DNA of 64,000 bases from Halobacillus hunanensis (GCF_900166655.1 NZ_FVZB01000007.1:434001-498000), one strand, 5' to 3'. Positions 53,555 through 63,232 are shown, counted from the first letter of the stretch. The notes: generated from the sequence alone by a model not told the origin. Translations and numbers: made by a program.

Positions 53555-54295
53555 ATGGTGAAAGTGGTTAAACCAAAATCTTTCCTCTTAAAAGGGGGAA
53601 CAAGAGCTGTTCTATTATTACATTCATTCACGAGTACTACTCGTGATATGAGGCAGCTAGGGAGATATTTGAACGAAAAGGGGTATACATGTTATGCCCC
53701 TATTTATGAAGGTCATGGGTTATCCCCTGAACAATTAATTCTCAAGAATCCAAGTGATTGGTGGAGAAGCATAGAAGAAGGTTATCGCTTTTTAAAAAAG
53801 GAAGGGCACCAGCATATTGCGGTCGTCGGGCTATCCTTAGGGGGTGTTTTTGCGTTAAATGTTGGACAGATATTTAAAGTCAATGGAATTGTAATCATGT
53901 CTGTGCCGTATAAAAGAGAGGTCAGTTCATTAAAAGCTCGTGTTCTAAAATTTGCTGAAACTTACAAACAATTTGAAGGAAAAGAAGGGCAGCAAATCAC
54001 GAATGAAGTAGATGAATTAGAAAGGCAGCCTTTAGAAAACCTGATTTTGTTGAAGAATTATATTGATCTGACGATGAAAGACTTAGAGAAAGTTAACACA
54101 CCTATAAGCATTATGTATGGAGAGTTGGATGAACCGTTATATAAAGAAAGTGCAAAATCTATACAACATCATGTCTCTGCGGGGAATAAAAGTGTCAAAA
54201 GTTATCCTAATTCTAAGCACTTAATGACATTAGGACAAGACCAAGAAGTAATTCAAACAGACGTTTTGACCTTTCTAGAGAACTTAAAATGGTAA
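53555..54295 (+). CDS. Carboxylesterase/monoacylglycerol lipase-like alpha/beta hydrolase
   Basis: A 246-residue esterase like Geobacillus Est30. LLLHSFTSTTRDM is the oxyanion-hole region, GLSLGG holds the nucleophile (Ser ~91), and YGELDEP and NSKHLMTL contain the Asp and His. No signal; cytoplasmic. It has a charged cap (~120-170). Terminator at 54309. Natural ester unknown. Confidence 0.85.
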   Translation: MVKVVKPKSFLLKGGTRAVLLLHSFTSTTRDMRQLGRYLNEKGYTCYAPIYEGHGLSPEQLILKNPSDWWRSIEEGYRFLKKEGHQHIAVVGLSLGGVFALNVGQIFKVNGIVIMSVPYKREVSSLKARVLKFAETYKQFEGKEGQQITNEVDELERQPLENLILLKNYIDLTMKDLEKVNTPISIMYGELDEPLYKESAKSIQHHVSAGNKSVKSYPNSKHLMTLGQDQEVIQTDVLTFLENLKW

Positions 54296-54308
54296 TGTTT
54301 GGTTTAAT

Positions 54309-54348
54309 AAAAAGAGCAATAATCCAAAATGGGTCATTGCTCTTTTTT
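54309..54348 (+). terminator. Terminator of the esterase gene
   Basis: 12-bp stem AAAAAGAGCAAT/ATTGCTCTTTTT with a T-run. Confidence 0.85.
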
Positions 54349-54515
54349 AAAAGACGTCTCATCATTCTTGGAAAGCTGTACCAAAGGCTGCTTCATAAAG
54401 TAAATCGCTCTCTATAGATATCATGGAGCCATATTTTAAAGGGATTGTATATTTATGTCGAGATTGTAAAAGTTATACTTAAAGGAACGGAACAAGTTGG
54501 TAATCCATCACCTTC

Positions 54516-54533
54516 TCAATTATTCATAATTGA
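54516..54533. promoter_or_regulatory. 18-bp perfect palindrome before the catalase gene
   Basis: TCAATTATTCATAATTGA, about 100 bases before the catalase start. It resembles but does not match the PerR box (TTATAATNATTATAA; odd length). Candidate operator for a peroxide regulator. The rest of 54349-54633 shows only the AAAGGAGG site of the catalase gene. Confidence 0.4.
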
Positions 54534-54633
54534 CCATGAAAAGTTCGCCATATTGTTTTCGATCCTATCACCCTCAATAATGATTTAGAAAACTGACAGG
54601 CTTGGGAAACTATATTTAAAGGAGGTTTTCATT

Positions 54634-56283
54634 TTGTCGAAGGAAAAAGATAATTCCGCTTCAAATGGAAAGGACATGGAACGCGAGACGTTAACAACAC
54701 GTCAGGGCCGTCCTGTAACGGATAACCAGAATATCCGCACGATTGGAAATCGTGGTCCAGCCACACTTGAGAATTACCATTTTATCGAAAAAATTTCCCA
54801 TTTTGACAGGGAAGAGGTACCGGAGCGTGTGGTGCATGCACGAGGATCTGGAGCCTTCGGATACTTTGAAACGTATGGGAAGGTTGGGGATGAACCAGCA
54901 GAGAAGTATACTCGAGCGAAAGTGTTTTCGGGTGCCGGGAAAAGAACACCCCTAATGGTTCGTTTCTCAACAGTGGCAGGAGCGAAAGATTCACCGGAAA
55001 CAGATCGAGATCCACGTGGCTTTGCGATAAAAATGTACACCGAAGATGGAAACTGGGATCTGGTGGGGAACAACTTGAAAATTTTCTTTATTCGTGATGC
55101 GATGAAGTTCCCTGATATGATTCACGCATTTAAAGCTGATCCTGCTTCGAACGTGCCAGATCCTCGGCGGATGTTCGACTTTGTTTCTCGTTCACCTGAG
55201 GCTACGCATATGATTACATTCGTGTTCTCTCCATGGGGTATTCCAGCTACATACCGCCATATGCAGGGTTCTGGTGTAAACACCTATAAATGGGTAAATG
55301 ACAAAGGCGAGGCTGTCTTGGTGAAGTATCACTGGGAGCCGAAGCAAGGCATCCGTAACTTAACACAAGAAGAGGCAAGTGCTATTCAAGCGAAGAACGT
55401 CGCTCATATGACACAAGATTTATATGAAGCGATCGAGAACGGAGATTATCCGGAATGGGAACTCTTTGTGCAAATCATGGAGGATGACTACCATCAGGAA
55501 CTCGATTTTGATCCGCTCGATGATACGAAACTTTGGCCGGAGGATAAGTTCCCATGGCTGCCAGTGGGACGTATGGTCCTTGATCGCAATCCAGAAGATT
55601 TCCATGCGGAGATTGAGCAGGCTGCCTTCGGTACCGGGGTTCTTGTCGATGGAATGGACTTCTCAGATGATAAAATGCTGCAAGGTCGTACCTTCTCATA
55701 CTCCGATACGCAGCGCTATCGTGTAGGTGCCAACTATTTAAATTTGCCTGTGAACGCATCGAAAGCGTCTGTTCGGACGAACCTTCATCGCGGCCAGATG
55801 GACACCCGCGACCCGAAAGAGTCTGGAGATAATCCACATATTAACTATGAGCCATCGATGGTGGGCGGCCTTCAGGAAGCAAGTGATGAAGATCGACACC
55901 CGCACCGCCCAACGTTTAATGAGGCAGCTATGAGTGCACCCATTGATCGTCCCAATAATTATGGCCAAGCGGGCGAAACGTACCGCAGCTTTGAAGATTG
56001 GGAGCGCGATGAATTGATCAATAACCTCTCTGATGCGCTTGCGATATGCGACAAGCGAATTCAAGAAGCCATGGTTGAACACTTCACACAAGCCGATGAA
56101 GAATATGGCCGCCGTGTGAAGGAAGGAATCGAAAAGAAAGTGAAAGAAATCCAGGAAATGAAGGACGAAGACAAAGTTCCAGGCCGTGAAGCTATTAAAT
56201 CAAAATATGGAGAAGGTTCATTAGCTGAGAACGAAGCAGCAAAAGATGCAGTGAAGAAAAGCCACGAATCTGATCCTTATTAA
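54634..56283 (+). CDS. Haem catalase with a C-terminal extension
   Basis: A 549-residue monofunctional catalase. The catalytic His is in [18 protein letters not shown] (~67), the distal Asn in [12 protein letters not shown], and the proximal haem Tyr in [14 protein letters not shown] (~350). After the core (~485) comes a lysine- and glutamate-rich extension ([18 protein letters not shown]). Length is near that of B. subtilis KatX, a spore catalase, but assignment between KatA and KatX is unsure. TTG start after AAAGGAGG. Confidence 0.92.
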   Translation: MSKEKDNSASNGKDMERETLTTRQGRPVTDNQNIRTIGNRGPATLENYHFIEKISHFDREEVPERVVHARGSGAFGYFETYGKVGDEPAEKYTRAKVFSGAGKRTPLMVRFSTVAGAKDSPETDRDPRGFAIKMYTEDGNWDLVGNNLKIFFIRDAMKFPDMIHAFKADPASNVPDPRRMFDFVSRSPEATHMITFVFSPWGIPATYRHMQGSGVNTYKWVNDKGEAVLVKYHWEPKQGIRNLTQEEASAIQAKNVAHMTQDLYEAIENGDYPEWELFVQIMEDDYHQELDFDPLDDTKLWPEDKFPWLPVGRMVLDRNPEDFHAEIEQAAFGTGVLVDGMDFSDDKMLQGRTFSYSDTQRYRVGANYLNLPVNASKASVRTNLHRGQMDTRDPKESGDNPHINYEPSMVGGLQEASDEDRHPHRPTFNEAAMSAPIDRPNNYGQAGETYRSFEDWERDELINNLSDALAICDKRIQEAMVEHFTQADEEYGRRVKEGIEKKVKEIQEMKDEDKVPGREAIKSKYGEGSLAENEAAKDAVKKSHESDPY

Positions 56284-56361
56284 TAGAGGCTGCAGCGAGT
56301 CAGTAATTTGTCTGAAATCCTTGTAACCTTTTCGTGAAAAGTATAGGGATCAAACTACTTA

Positions 56362-56399
56362 CAGAGCCTGTTTTGCAGATAGCAGGCTCTGTATCTTTT
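56362..56399 (+). terminator. Terminator of the catalase gene
   Basis: Perfect 9-bp stem CAGAGCCTG/CAGGCTCTG, then TATCTTTTC. Confidence 0.75.
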
Positions 56400-56406
56400 C
56401 ATTGGA

Positions 56407-57102
56407 TTAAGACATCCGATCTAGCTCCAAAGGCAAAAACGCATATTCTCCATGCTTCACAATTTCACATTTACGAATTGGAATTGGATGTTTAAAAATA
56501 GGCCCATCTATTACTGTGGTATGGAATTCTCCACCTTCTCCGCAAGGGTCAATCCCACGAGTTTCAAGCTCCTTCACGTATTCATGGGTTAACGTTCGTC
56601 CTAGATCAGATTCTCGCATTCCTAATGATACATTAACAGTTACAATGATTGTTATAAATCCTAGGTGAATGAACTCTTCGACAGCTTCACGATGGTTCAT
56701 GTCCCATAACGGCATCCCAAGCTTTAATCCAGCCTTCTCCGTAACCTTTTCATGCCAACAGCCATGAGCAGGGATATCTAAATCTCCCGTTACTAACACT
56801 TCTGCACCATTATGTTTAGCTGTTCTTAAAAGGCGTATAAATACTTTTTCATAATCTGTCCAGCTTGCAGCTGCAGTATAGACTGGCAAACCTATAGAAT
56901 CAGCTTGAAAACGTATGAGTTCCGGAGGCATTCCATGGGATCTGGAACGTTTTCCTTCTTCCTCCAGCATGACGATCAGTCCAACCGCTTCTCCGACCTT
57001 CGCAGCTTTATATAGAGCTAAGACACTATCTTTGCCACCGCTAAAAGAAGCTATAAATTTATGCCCGCGAGCATTATTTTTCCAATCCATTACTTTTAAC
57101 AT
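56407..57102 (-). CDS. Dph6-type ATP pyrophosphatase (diphthine-ammonia ligase family)
   Basis: A 231-residue PP-loop ATPase. The PP-loop is ASFSGGKDSVLALYKA (~18-33); GIDPCGEGGEFHTTVIDGP is the family's second conserved block. Eukaryotic/archaeal Dph6 amidates diphthine on EF2, a modification bacteria lack, so the bacterial protein must use another substrate. Single gene facing the catalase gene. Confidence 0.75.
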   Translation of the reverse strand: MLKVMDWKNNARGHKFIASFSGGKDSVLALYKAAKVGEAVGLIVMLEEEGKRSRSHGMPPELIRFQADSIGLPVYTAAASWTDYEKVFIRLLRTAKHNGAEVLVTGDLDIPAHGCWHEKVTEKAGLKLGMPLWDMNHREAVEEFIHLGFITIIVTVNVSLGMRESDLGRTLTHEYVKELETRGIDPCGEGGEFHTTVIDGPIFKHPIPIRKCEIVKHGEYAFLPLELDRMS

Positions 57103-57435
57103 TCATATCTTTCCCCTTTATTCTAATAACTTTTTCACGATTTCTTTAATTACATTATTTTATATAAGGGTATCATAACTCTATTGTGTTTGAGTCTATC
57201 TCTATTGGATCTTATAGATAAGCTTTTACGTCATAAAAGGTTTATTTATAAAGAGATCGTGATCATGGAGCATCTATTAAGTGGATATTTATGTTAATGT
57301 GAGGGTGTGAATGAAAAGAGTAGCTTAGACCGTAAAGTCAGGTGGTTCATTTTTATTAACTTTACTTATTTATAAACTTCTTATTTCATGACATTAATGT
57401 AGGCTTTTTTCATACAATGTTTTGGGGTGAAAAAA
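57103..57435. other. Gene-free stretch before cwlJ
   Basis: AT-rich, with no supported frame. CATACAAT at 57411-57418 equals a sigma-E -10 box and B. subtilis cwlJ is sigma-E dependent, but it lies only 17 bases before the start codon and no clear -35 is seen. Confidence 0.3.
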
Positions 57436-57873
57436 ATGCCGATCGTAAAATACACAAGTAAAGATGTTGCTCTAATGGCAAGGATGATGAGAGCCGAAGC
57501 CGTAGGGGAAGGGAAACAAGGGATGTTGTATGTCGGAAATGTGATTGTTAATCGGGATAAAGCAGATTGTTTAGATTTTGGTGATGTAAGAACAATTCGT
57601 GAAGTCATTTTTCAAGTACAGGGAGGAAATTATTCTTTCGAAGCAGTGCAAAAGGGAAGTTTATTTTATAAAAGAGCGAGAGATGTTGAGAAAAGATTAG
57701 CAAAAAAGAATTTGAATTTTTGGAGACAGCACCCGGCGAAATATGCGCTTTGGTATTTCAATCCATTTGCTGCTGAATGTCCTCCAACATGGTACGGTGA
57801 ACCTTTAACGGGTCGGTATAAAAATCATTGTTATTATGAACCGGCAGCCGGAACATGCCCTAGTGTTTATTGA
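57436..57873 (+). CDS. cwlJ: Spore cortex-lytic enzyme CwlJ
   Basis: A 145-residue SleB-domain wall hydrolase. It reads TSKDVALMARMMRAEAVGEG, KQGMLYVGNVIVNRDKADC, and WYFNPFAAECPPTWY then RYKNHCYYEPAAGTC, aligning with B. subtilis CwlJ over its length. The catalytic Glu is in RAEAVGEG. CwlJ sits on the spore and degrades cortex when calcium dipicolinate is released at germination. It has no signal peptide, as expected for a protein placed from the mother cell. ATG 57436 is six bases after GGGGTG. No gerQ next to it. Confidence 0.9.
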   Translation: MPIVKYTSKDVALMARMMRAEAVGEGKQGMLYVGNVIVNRDKADCLDFGDVRTIREVIFQVQGGNYSFEAVQKGSLFYKRARDVEKRLAKKNLNFWRQHPAKYALWYFNPFAAECPPTWYGEPLTGRYKNHCYYEPAAGTCPSVY

Positions 57874-57985
57874 GTTATGGTTGTATTTCTCTACTTTTAA
57901 AGATGAAGGCATTGACTCATGAAGATAAGGGTGCCAAAAGCTGAAGACGTTGAGCTTAATAATTTTTGAATACAAGTTCTCTTGG

Positions 57986-58024
57986 AAGAGCGCAATTCGA
58001 TGTAGTGAATTGCGCTCTTTCTTT
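57986..58024 (+). terminator. Terminator of cwlJ
   Basis: Perfect 11-bp stem GAGCGCAATTC/GAATTGCGCTC followed by TTTCTTT. Confidence 0.85.
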
Positions 58025-58035
58025 GTGTCCAATTA

Positions 58036-58064
58036 TTGACAAAACTCAGAAAGGTACATATGCT
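58036..58064 (+). promoter_or_regulatory. Promoter of cadC-cadA
   Basis: TTGACA (58036-58041), 17-base spacer, TATGCT (58059-58064). Confidence 0.6.
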
Positions 58065-58078
58065 AGTTATATAAATAA

Positions 58079-58094
58079 TCAAACAAATATTTGA
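58079..58094. promoter_or_regulatory. CadC operator
   Basis: TCAAACAAATATTTGA, differing by one base from the palindrome TCAAATAAATATTTGA of the staphylococcal cad operator, just after the promoter. Confidence 0.8.
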
Positions 58095-58108
58095 ATGTAG
58101 GTGATGAA

Positions 58109-58480
58109 ATGTCAGAGGAGATTTTGAAAAGCAGTACAAAGGATACATGTGATACGTTTTGTTTTGATGAACAGAAGGTGGAGCGGCTTCAACCTCAAAT
58201 AGATGAGGTTGAAGGAGTAGAGTTAATCTTTAAAGCGTTATCCGATGCTACACGACTCAAGATAGCGTATGCCCTAACGTTAGATGAGGAATTATGTGTG
58301 TGTGATGTCGCGAATATTATCGGATCAACTACGGCTACTGCTTCTCACCATTTGCGCCTATTACGGAATATGAGATTAGCCAAGTATCGCAAAGAGGGGA
58401 AATTGGTATTCTATTCCTTGGCAGATGAGCATGTCCACCAGCTCGTTTCGATTGCGATGATTCACTCTAAAGAAGGATAA
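58109..58480 (+). CDS. cadC: CadC, ArsR/SmtB-family metal-sensing repressor
   Basis: A 123-residue winged-helix repressor. The alpha3N metal site is present: CVCDV (the ELCVC motif) in the helix before the recognition helix, plus Cys14 and Cys18 in the N-terminal arm (TCDTFCFD). ASHHLRLLRNM is the recognition region. Binding of Cd(II), Pb(II) or Zn(II) releases it from the operator, inducing cadA. ATG 58109 follows AGGTGATG. Confidence 0.9.
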   Translation: MSEEILKSSTKDTCDTFCFDEQKVERLQPQIDEVEGVELIFKALSDATRLKIAYALTLDEELCVCDVANIIGSTTATASHHLRLLRNMRLAKYRKEGKLVFYSLADEHVHQLVSIAMIHSKEG

Positions 58481-58538
58481 AAGGTTAATAAGACATCTTA
58501 TAAACTGAACATTTATCGGGATTAGTGGAGGAATTGAT

Positions 58539-61061
58539 ATGAGTAACTCACGAGAACAAATTCATAAAAATGGTTGCACAGGTGAGGATTGTTCATCAGA
58601 GGAAACACAAACAACTGCAGCCTCGGAAAGAACTCCTTCATGCTGCGAAGAGGAAACTCAAGTAGCAGCTCCACCTTCTGCTTGCTGCGGGAATGATGAT
58701 TGTGGGGAAGATGACTTAACCACTAGCCATGGACAAAGTGGAAAGTCGCTTGAAACATTGGAGTATCAGGTGAAAGGGATGGATTGTCCTTCTTGTGCGG
58801 CTACCATTGAGAAAGGGCTTAAGAAAACAAAAGGAGTAGAGACGGTTCAAGTCAACTACGGTACTGGTAAATTGACTGTCGGGGCTGATTTTTCCTTAGA
58901 TTCAGAGCAGATCCCGAAACAGGTCCGAAAATTAGGGTTTGAGGCTGAGTCTGTTCCTGCAAAAGCAAGGAAGAATACGCAAACCTACAAGGTTGAGGGG
59001 ATGGATTGTGGTTCCTGTGCCATGACAATTGAAAAGCACCTTACTAAAAACCCGAAGGTAAAAGAGGTACGTGTGAATTTTTCTACAGGGAAAATGCAAA
59101 TTAACCACGATACCACTGACGAGGATGTTGTAAAGGAAGTAGAAAAAGCTGGTTTTAGCGCTTCTCTTGAATCAAGCGGGGGGAAACAAACAGAAACGGC
59201 TGACAAGAAGCAAGGAGTGTCTCTAACAACCCTTTCAGGTCTCTTCTTAGCCTTTGGATTCATTGGTTCTTTTGCTGCCATTTCACCAAACTTAAGTGTG
59301 ATTTTGTATGGTGCATCTATTGTCATTGGCGGCTATAAGCCTGCAAGAAGTGCTTTTTATGCTATCAAAAGTGGATCACTGGATATGAATGTCCTCATGG
59401 CATCGGCAGCCATCGGAGCGGCATTGATTGGGGAGTGGTTTGAAGGAGCAATGGTTGTTTGGTTGTTTGCATTAGGAAATACATTGCAAAACCGGTCTAT
59501 TGAACGAACAAGGGAATCGATTCGGAGTTTAATCAACCTTGCCCCTTCTGAAGCATTCGTGAAAATCGGGGATGATTTGGTACGTAAACTTGTAGAAGAC
59601 GTGTCCGTAAATGATACAATCGTGATCAAACCGGGGGAGAAGATTCCCCTTGACGGAAGGGTTATTTCAGGCTCCTCAAGTGTCAACCAAGCTCCCATAA
59701 CAGGAGAATCAATGCCTGTTGATAAGGAATACGGCGACACGGTATATGCGGGAACGGTAAATGAGAGTGGATCCTTAGAGGTTCACGTTACGAAACTAGT
59801 CGAAGATACAACGATTGCTAAGATTATTCATCTCGTAGAGGAAGCCCAAGAGCAAAAGGCCCCGACCCAGGCGTTTGTGGATCGCTTTGCAAAAATTTAT
59901 ACACCGATTGTTTTTGGCCTGGCCTTACTATTGATGATCTTTCCTCCTTTAATTGGACTCGGGGCTTGGGGAGAATGGATTTATAAAGGAATTGCTTTAT
60001 TGGTCGTTGCATGTCCTTGTGCTTTAGTCATTTCCACTCCTGTAGCTATTGTATCGGCCATTGGAAATGCGGCTAAAAATGGCGTTTTAATCAAAGGAGG
60101 TACTTTCTTAGAAAAAGCAGGAGCTATTAAAGCGATGGCTTTTGACAAGACAGGAACTTTGACAGAAGGGAAGCCTAAAGTATCCGAAGTGCTATCTTTA
60201 CATGGCGATCAAGAGGAACTAGTAAGGATTACACGAACCATTGAAGAACACTCTACCCATCCGATCGCTCAAGCAATCTCGTCCTATGCTGCTGAACGGA
60301 ACATTTCTGTGAGAAATGGAAGATCCTTCAAAAACCTTGTCGGCAGAGGGGCCCAAGCCACCATAGACGGAGTGGAGTACTTCGCTGGCAATCCTAAGTT
60401 GTTCCATGAAATGAATGTGTCTCTGACGAATTTAGAAGATCGGATTCAGTCCTTACAGCAGGAAGGAAATACGCTCGTACTGGTAGGGACTCGTTCAGAG
60501 GTTGTAGGAGTGATCGCTGTTGCTGATCCTACCCGGGGGATTACCGTTCAGGCCATTCAAAAGCTAAAGAGTGTTGGCTTGGAAGAAATGGTGATGTTGA
60601 CGGGGGATAACGACGGAACAGCTAAGAAAATTGCGGCCCAAACCGGCGTCGATCGTTACTTTGCAGAATTGTTGCCGGAGGATAAGGTGACAGCGGTGAA
60701 GAAACTTCAGGAAGAAGGAAAAAGTGTGGCGATGGTCGGTGATGGCATAAATGATGCTCCAGCTCTAGCGACAGCTGATCTTGGGATCGCGATGGGAGGC
60801 GCAGGAACCGATACGGCGATGGAAACAGCCGACATCGTCCTCATGGCGGATAACTTAGAGAAGCTTCCTCATACGATCAGTTTGAGCAGAAGAGCTTTAG
60901 CTATTATCAAACAAAATGTATGGTTCTCCTTGCTGACAAAATTCGCAGCCTTGCTATTCATTTTCCCAGGGATTTTGACATTGTGGATGGCTGTATTAAG
61001 TGATACTGGTGCTGCATTGTTGGTAATCCTCAATAGCATGAGGTTATTAAGACAGAAATAG
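58539..61061 (+). CDS. cadA: CadA, Cd/Zn/Pb-translocating P1B-type ATPase
   Basis: An 840-residue efflux pump. A Cys-rich N-terminal tail (seven Cys in the first 55 residues, including two CC pairs) precedes two HMA domains with GMDCPSCAA (~83-86) and GMDCGSCAM (~157-160). Then membrane helices with the CPC transport site (VACPCALV), phosphorylation site DKTGTLT, HP motif (THPIAQA) and hinge GDGINDAP. The CPC with two Cys-type HMA domains and the cadC partner indicate Cd/Zn/Pb export. The Cys tail could buffer metal. Terminator overlaps the stop codon. Confidence 0.92.
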   Translation: MSNSREQIHKNGCTGEDCSSEETQTTAASERTPSCCEEETQVAAPPSACCGNDDCGEDDLTTSHGQSGKSLETLEYQVKGMDCPSCAATIEKGLKKTKGVETVQVNYGTGKLTVGADFSLDSEQIPKQVRKLGFEAESVPAKARKNTQTYKVEGMDCGSCAMTIEKHLTKNPKVKEVRVNFSTGKMQINHDTTDEDVVKEVEKAGFSASLESSGGKQTETADKKQGVSLTTLSGLFLAFGFIGSFAAISPNLSVILYGASIVIGGYKPARSAFYAIKSGSLDMNVLMASAAIGAALIGEWFEGAMVVWLFALGNTLQNRSIERTRESIRSLINLAPSEAFVKIGDDLVRKLVEDVSVNDTIVIKPGEKIPLDGRVISGSSSVNQAPITGESMPVDKEYGDTVYAGTVNESGSLEVHVTKLVEDTTIAKIIHLVEEAQEQKAPTQAFVDRFAKIYTPIVFGLALLLMIFPPLIGLGAWGEWIYKGIALLVVACPCALVISTPVAIVSAIGNAAKNGVLIKGGTFLEKAGAIKAMAFDKTGTLTEGKPKVSEVLSLHGDQEELVRITRTIEEHSTHPIAQAISSYAAERNISVRNGRSFKNLVGRGAQATIDGVEYFAGNPKLFHEMNVSLTNLEDRIQSLQQEGNTLVLVGTRSEVVGVIAVADPTRGITVQAIQKLKSVGLEEMVMLTGDNDGTAKKIAAQTGVDRYFAELLPEDKVTAVKKLQEEGKSVAMVGDGINDAPALATADLGIAMGGAGTDTAMETADIVLMADNLEKLPHTISLSRRALAIIKQNVWFSLLTKFAALLFIFPGILTLWMAVLSDTGAALLVILNSMRLLRQK

Positions 61062-61089
61062 GGGGTAAAAACCTCCCTATTTCTCTTTT
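61054..61089 (+). terminator. Terminator of cadA, overlapping its stop codon
   Basis: 10-bp stem AGAAATAGGG/CCCTATTTCT (61054-61063, 61075-61084) extended by G-U pairs, then CTTTTT. Confidence 0.85.
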
Positions 61090-61192
61090 TATGAATGATT
61101 CTCTTTTTTGTAAAAAATAGTTATTAACTTTAAATCGCCGTACGTTGTTGAATTGCTATTAGTGGACCTTTGACAGGCTTCATTTGCAACTC

Positions 61193-61765
61193 TTACTTGC
61201 CAGCCTGCCATTCCTCGCGAAGCACGCCCATCCGAATGGAGTCGTAATACCGCCCTTCATGAATACGGCATTTGCGCATCCGGCCTTCAAGTTTCATGCC
61301 CAGTTTTTCACCTACCCGCATCATGCGTTGATTTTTTGACCACGTAGTTAAGCCGACTCGCGCTAAAGGAAGCTGGGTAAATAAATAGTCAATCCAGAGG
61401 GTTAAAGCTTCTGTCCCATATCCCCCGTTCCAATAGGTCACATTATAAATGCCAATCCCCACTTCTAGCCATAGGGAAGGTTTATGTTCCCAATAGTAAG
61501 TGACAGTACCGATAATGGTATCGCCAACTTCGATGATCAGCCGGGAATCCGGTTCTTGCTGTTTCAACCGTTCTTGTCTGGCGTGTTCATGACTGCGATA
61601 GGTTTCTAAGGTATGAGGTTCTAATGGATAATAAGGGGCATCCCATTTCTTCCATTCGGGTTCTTCCTCCCCGTATATTAATTCCCACAAAATGGGGATG
61701 TCTAGATCAGTTATGCTGCGTAATGTGACAAGTTCTCCTTTAATGTGAATAGGTTGAACACTCAT
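61193..61765 (-). CDS. GNAT acetyltransferase, RimJ/RimL-like
   Basis: A 190-residue acetyltransferase: GELVTLRSITDLDIP opening, WLEVGIGIYN then WNGGYGTEAL (acetyl-CoA loop), and RMMRVGEKLGMKLEGRMRKCRIHEGRYYDSIRMGVL in segments typical of the RimJ-like group. Likely acts on an amino group of a protein or small molecule. Single gene. Confidence 0.8.
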   Translation of the reverse strand: MSVQPIHIKGELVTLRSITDLDIPILWELIYGEEEPEWKKWDAPYYPLEPHTLETYRSHEHARQERLKQQEPDSRLIIEVGDTIIGTVTYYWEHKPSLWLEVGIGIYNVTYWNGGYGTEALTLWIDYLFTQLPLARVGLTTWSKNQRMMRVGEKLGMKLEGRMRKCRIHEGRYYDSIRMGVLREEWQAGK

Positions 61766-61896
61766 GCAGATCAGTCACCTTTCCGAAGTATGCTGATTCT
61801 ATCGTACCACAGCTTTTTAAGGTAGCGAAGGTTTTAGCAGAGAAGGGAGGGGGAAGACTACCTACTAGTCGATGTCCAAGCTTAAAGGGTGGTAAC

Positions 61897-62844
61897 ATGT
61901 TGAAGTTTTATGGATATTCCAGCGTACATGGGTGGAGGGAAGGGAATTCCTTAGATGAACTCGGTGAGCTGGAGATGGAGTGGTACTGGGTCGATTTTGC
62001 CGGCCCGTCGGAACAGGAGATAAACCTGCTGCATACGTTTTTTCACTTTCATCCACTGGCCATCGAAGATTGTATGCATGATTTGCAGCGGCCAAAACTC
62101 GATTATTATGAAGATCACACGTTCTTTGTGTTCCATTCGTTAGGAACCACTATAGACAAACAAGAGATCGATGTGTTTCTCGGCGATCATTTTATCGTCA
62201 CCTATCATAAAGAGCCTTCTGAAATCATTCAGGCAGTGGAAAGCATGCTGAAGCGAAGTCAGACTCATCGGGATAAAGATGAGTACTATGTGTTGTATCA
62301 GCTGCTTGATAAGGTGGTTGATCATTATTTTCCGATTGTTTATGAAATTGAAGATCATATCAATGAGATTGAAGACAATACGAAGAAGCTGTCTATGGAA
62401 GAACTGCTTGAGCAGTTATTTGATCGCCGCGGTGAATTATTGAAGCTGCGGCAAACGGTGCATCCGATGCGTGATTTACTGTATCGCATGTTAAATACGC
62501 ATCATTTGGAAAAAGTCCATCAGCGAAAAGAGTACTTTACCGACATTTACGACCATTTGCTGAAAGTGGCTGAAATGATTGCTTCGAACCGCGAAATGAC
62601 ACAGGATATTCGTGACAGTTACTTATCGTTAAACTCACACCAAACGAATCGAACGATGCAAATTCTGACTGTGATTTCTGTGATTTTTATGCCGCTTACC
62701 TTTATCGTTGGGGTGTATGGCATGAACTTTATGTTCATGCCGGAGCTTAATGAAAAGTACGGGTATTTTTTCGTATGGGGAATCATGATTACGATGGCTG
62801 TCGGGATGTTTATCTGGTTTAAGCGAAAAGGATGGTTTGACTAA
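61897..62844 (+). CDS. corA: CorA-family magnesium/metal transporter
   Basis: A 315-residue pentameric channel subunit: acidic cytoplasmic N-terminal domain, long stalk helix (~150-250), then two C-terminal membrane helices with the YGMNF selectivity motif between them and a basic end FKRKGWFD. It conducts Mg2+, Co2+ or Zn2+. ATG after AAAGGGTGG. No M-box riboswitch is visible upstream. Confidence 0.9.
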   Translation: MLKFYGYSSVHGWREGNSLDELGELEMEWYWVDFAGPSEQEINLLHTFFHFHPLAIEDCMHDLQRPKLDYYEDHTFFVFHSLGTTIDKQEIDVFLGDHFIVTYHKEPSEIIQAVESMLKRSQTHRDKDEYYVLYQLLDKVVDHYFPIVYEIEDHINEIEDNTKKLSMEELLEQLFDRRGELLKLRQTVHPMRDLLYRMLNTHHLEKVHQRKEYFTDIYDHLLKVAEMIASNREMTQDIRDSYLSLNSHQTNRTMQILTVISVIFMPLTFIVGVYGMNFMFMPELNEKYGYFFVWGIMITMAVGMFIWFKRKGWFD

Positions 62845-62847
62845 CAC

Positions 62848-62877
62848 GGTCCGGGGATACTTCCTCGGACCTTTTTT
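62848..62877 (+). terminator. Terminator of corA
   Basis: 9-bp stem GGTCCGGGG/CCTCGGACC (one G-U) then a T-run. Confidence 0.85.
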
Positions 62878-62915
62878 CAGACTAAAGCCGTACATTTTTT
62901 TCACTCTTCTGACCG

Positions 62916-62944
62916 TTACTGAAATGCGTGCTGCTTATTATAAT
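62916..62944 (+). promoter_or_regulatory. Promoter of a small transcript
   Basis: TTACTG (62916-62921), 17-base spacer, TATAAT (62939-62944). It faces a 17-codon frame. Confidence 0.55.
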
Positions 62945-62975
62945 CGTGGTATCAACCATGAAAGGGTGGATATCA

Positions 62976-63029
62976 ATGATTAACGTATTCGAAATATCAC
63001 TACTAATAAAAGAACGCCGCTTTAAGTAA
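62976..63029 (+). CDS. Possible 17-residue peptide
   Basis: MINVFEISLLIKERRFK, after AAAGGGTGG and about 25 bases behind a good promoter. The short length and lack of a known family leave it uncertain. Confidence 0.35.
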   Translation: MINVFEISLLIKERRFK

Positions 63030-63114
63030 CCGCATGGAAGAGGAAAGAAAGCGTATGGAATTATACCGCTCCCTTTCCGCAGTATTATGGTGAAAATTGG
63101 GATAATACTACGAG

Positions 63115-63206
63115 TCGCGGATATATCTTCATTTTAGCGGTTATATTCTAATAATCGCTGATATAATTTCGAAATCGCAGTAATATCGAATTTATCGCGG
63201 ATGAAC
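63115..63206. repeat. 20-bp tandem repeats
   Basis: Four full units at 63115, 63135, 63155 and 63175 and a partial fifth, each opening TCGCGGATATA or close. Degenerate further units may lie upstream. Non-coding. Confidence 0.65.
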
Positions 63207-63232
63207 AGCTTCCTCCATGACTCACAACAATA

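Noticed and set aside
54516-54533. PerR box
   Set aside because: The palindrome has even spacing and the wrong core; kept only as an unassigned operator.
57411-57418. Firm sigma-E promoter call for cwlJ
   Set aside because: The -10 fits, but it lies too near the start codon and no -35 is convincing.
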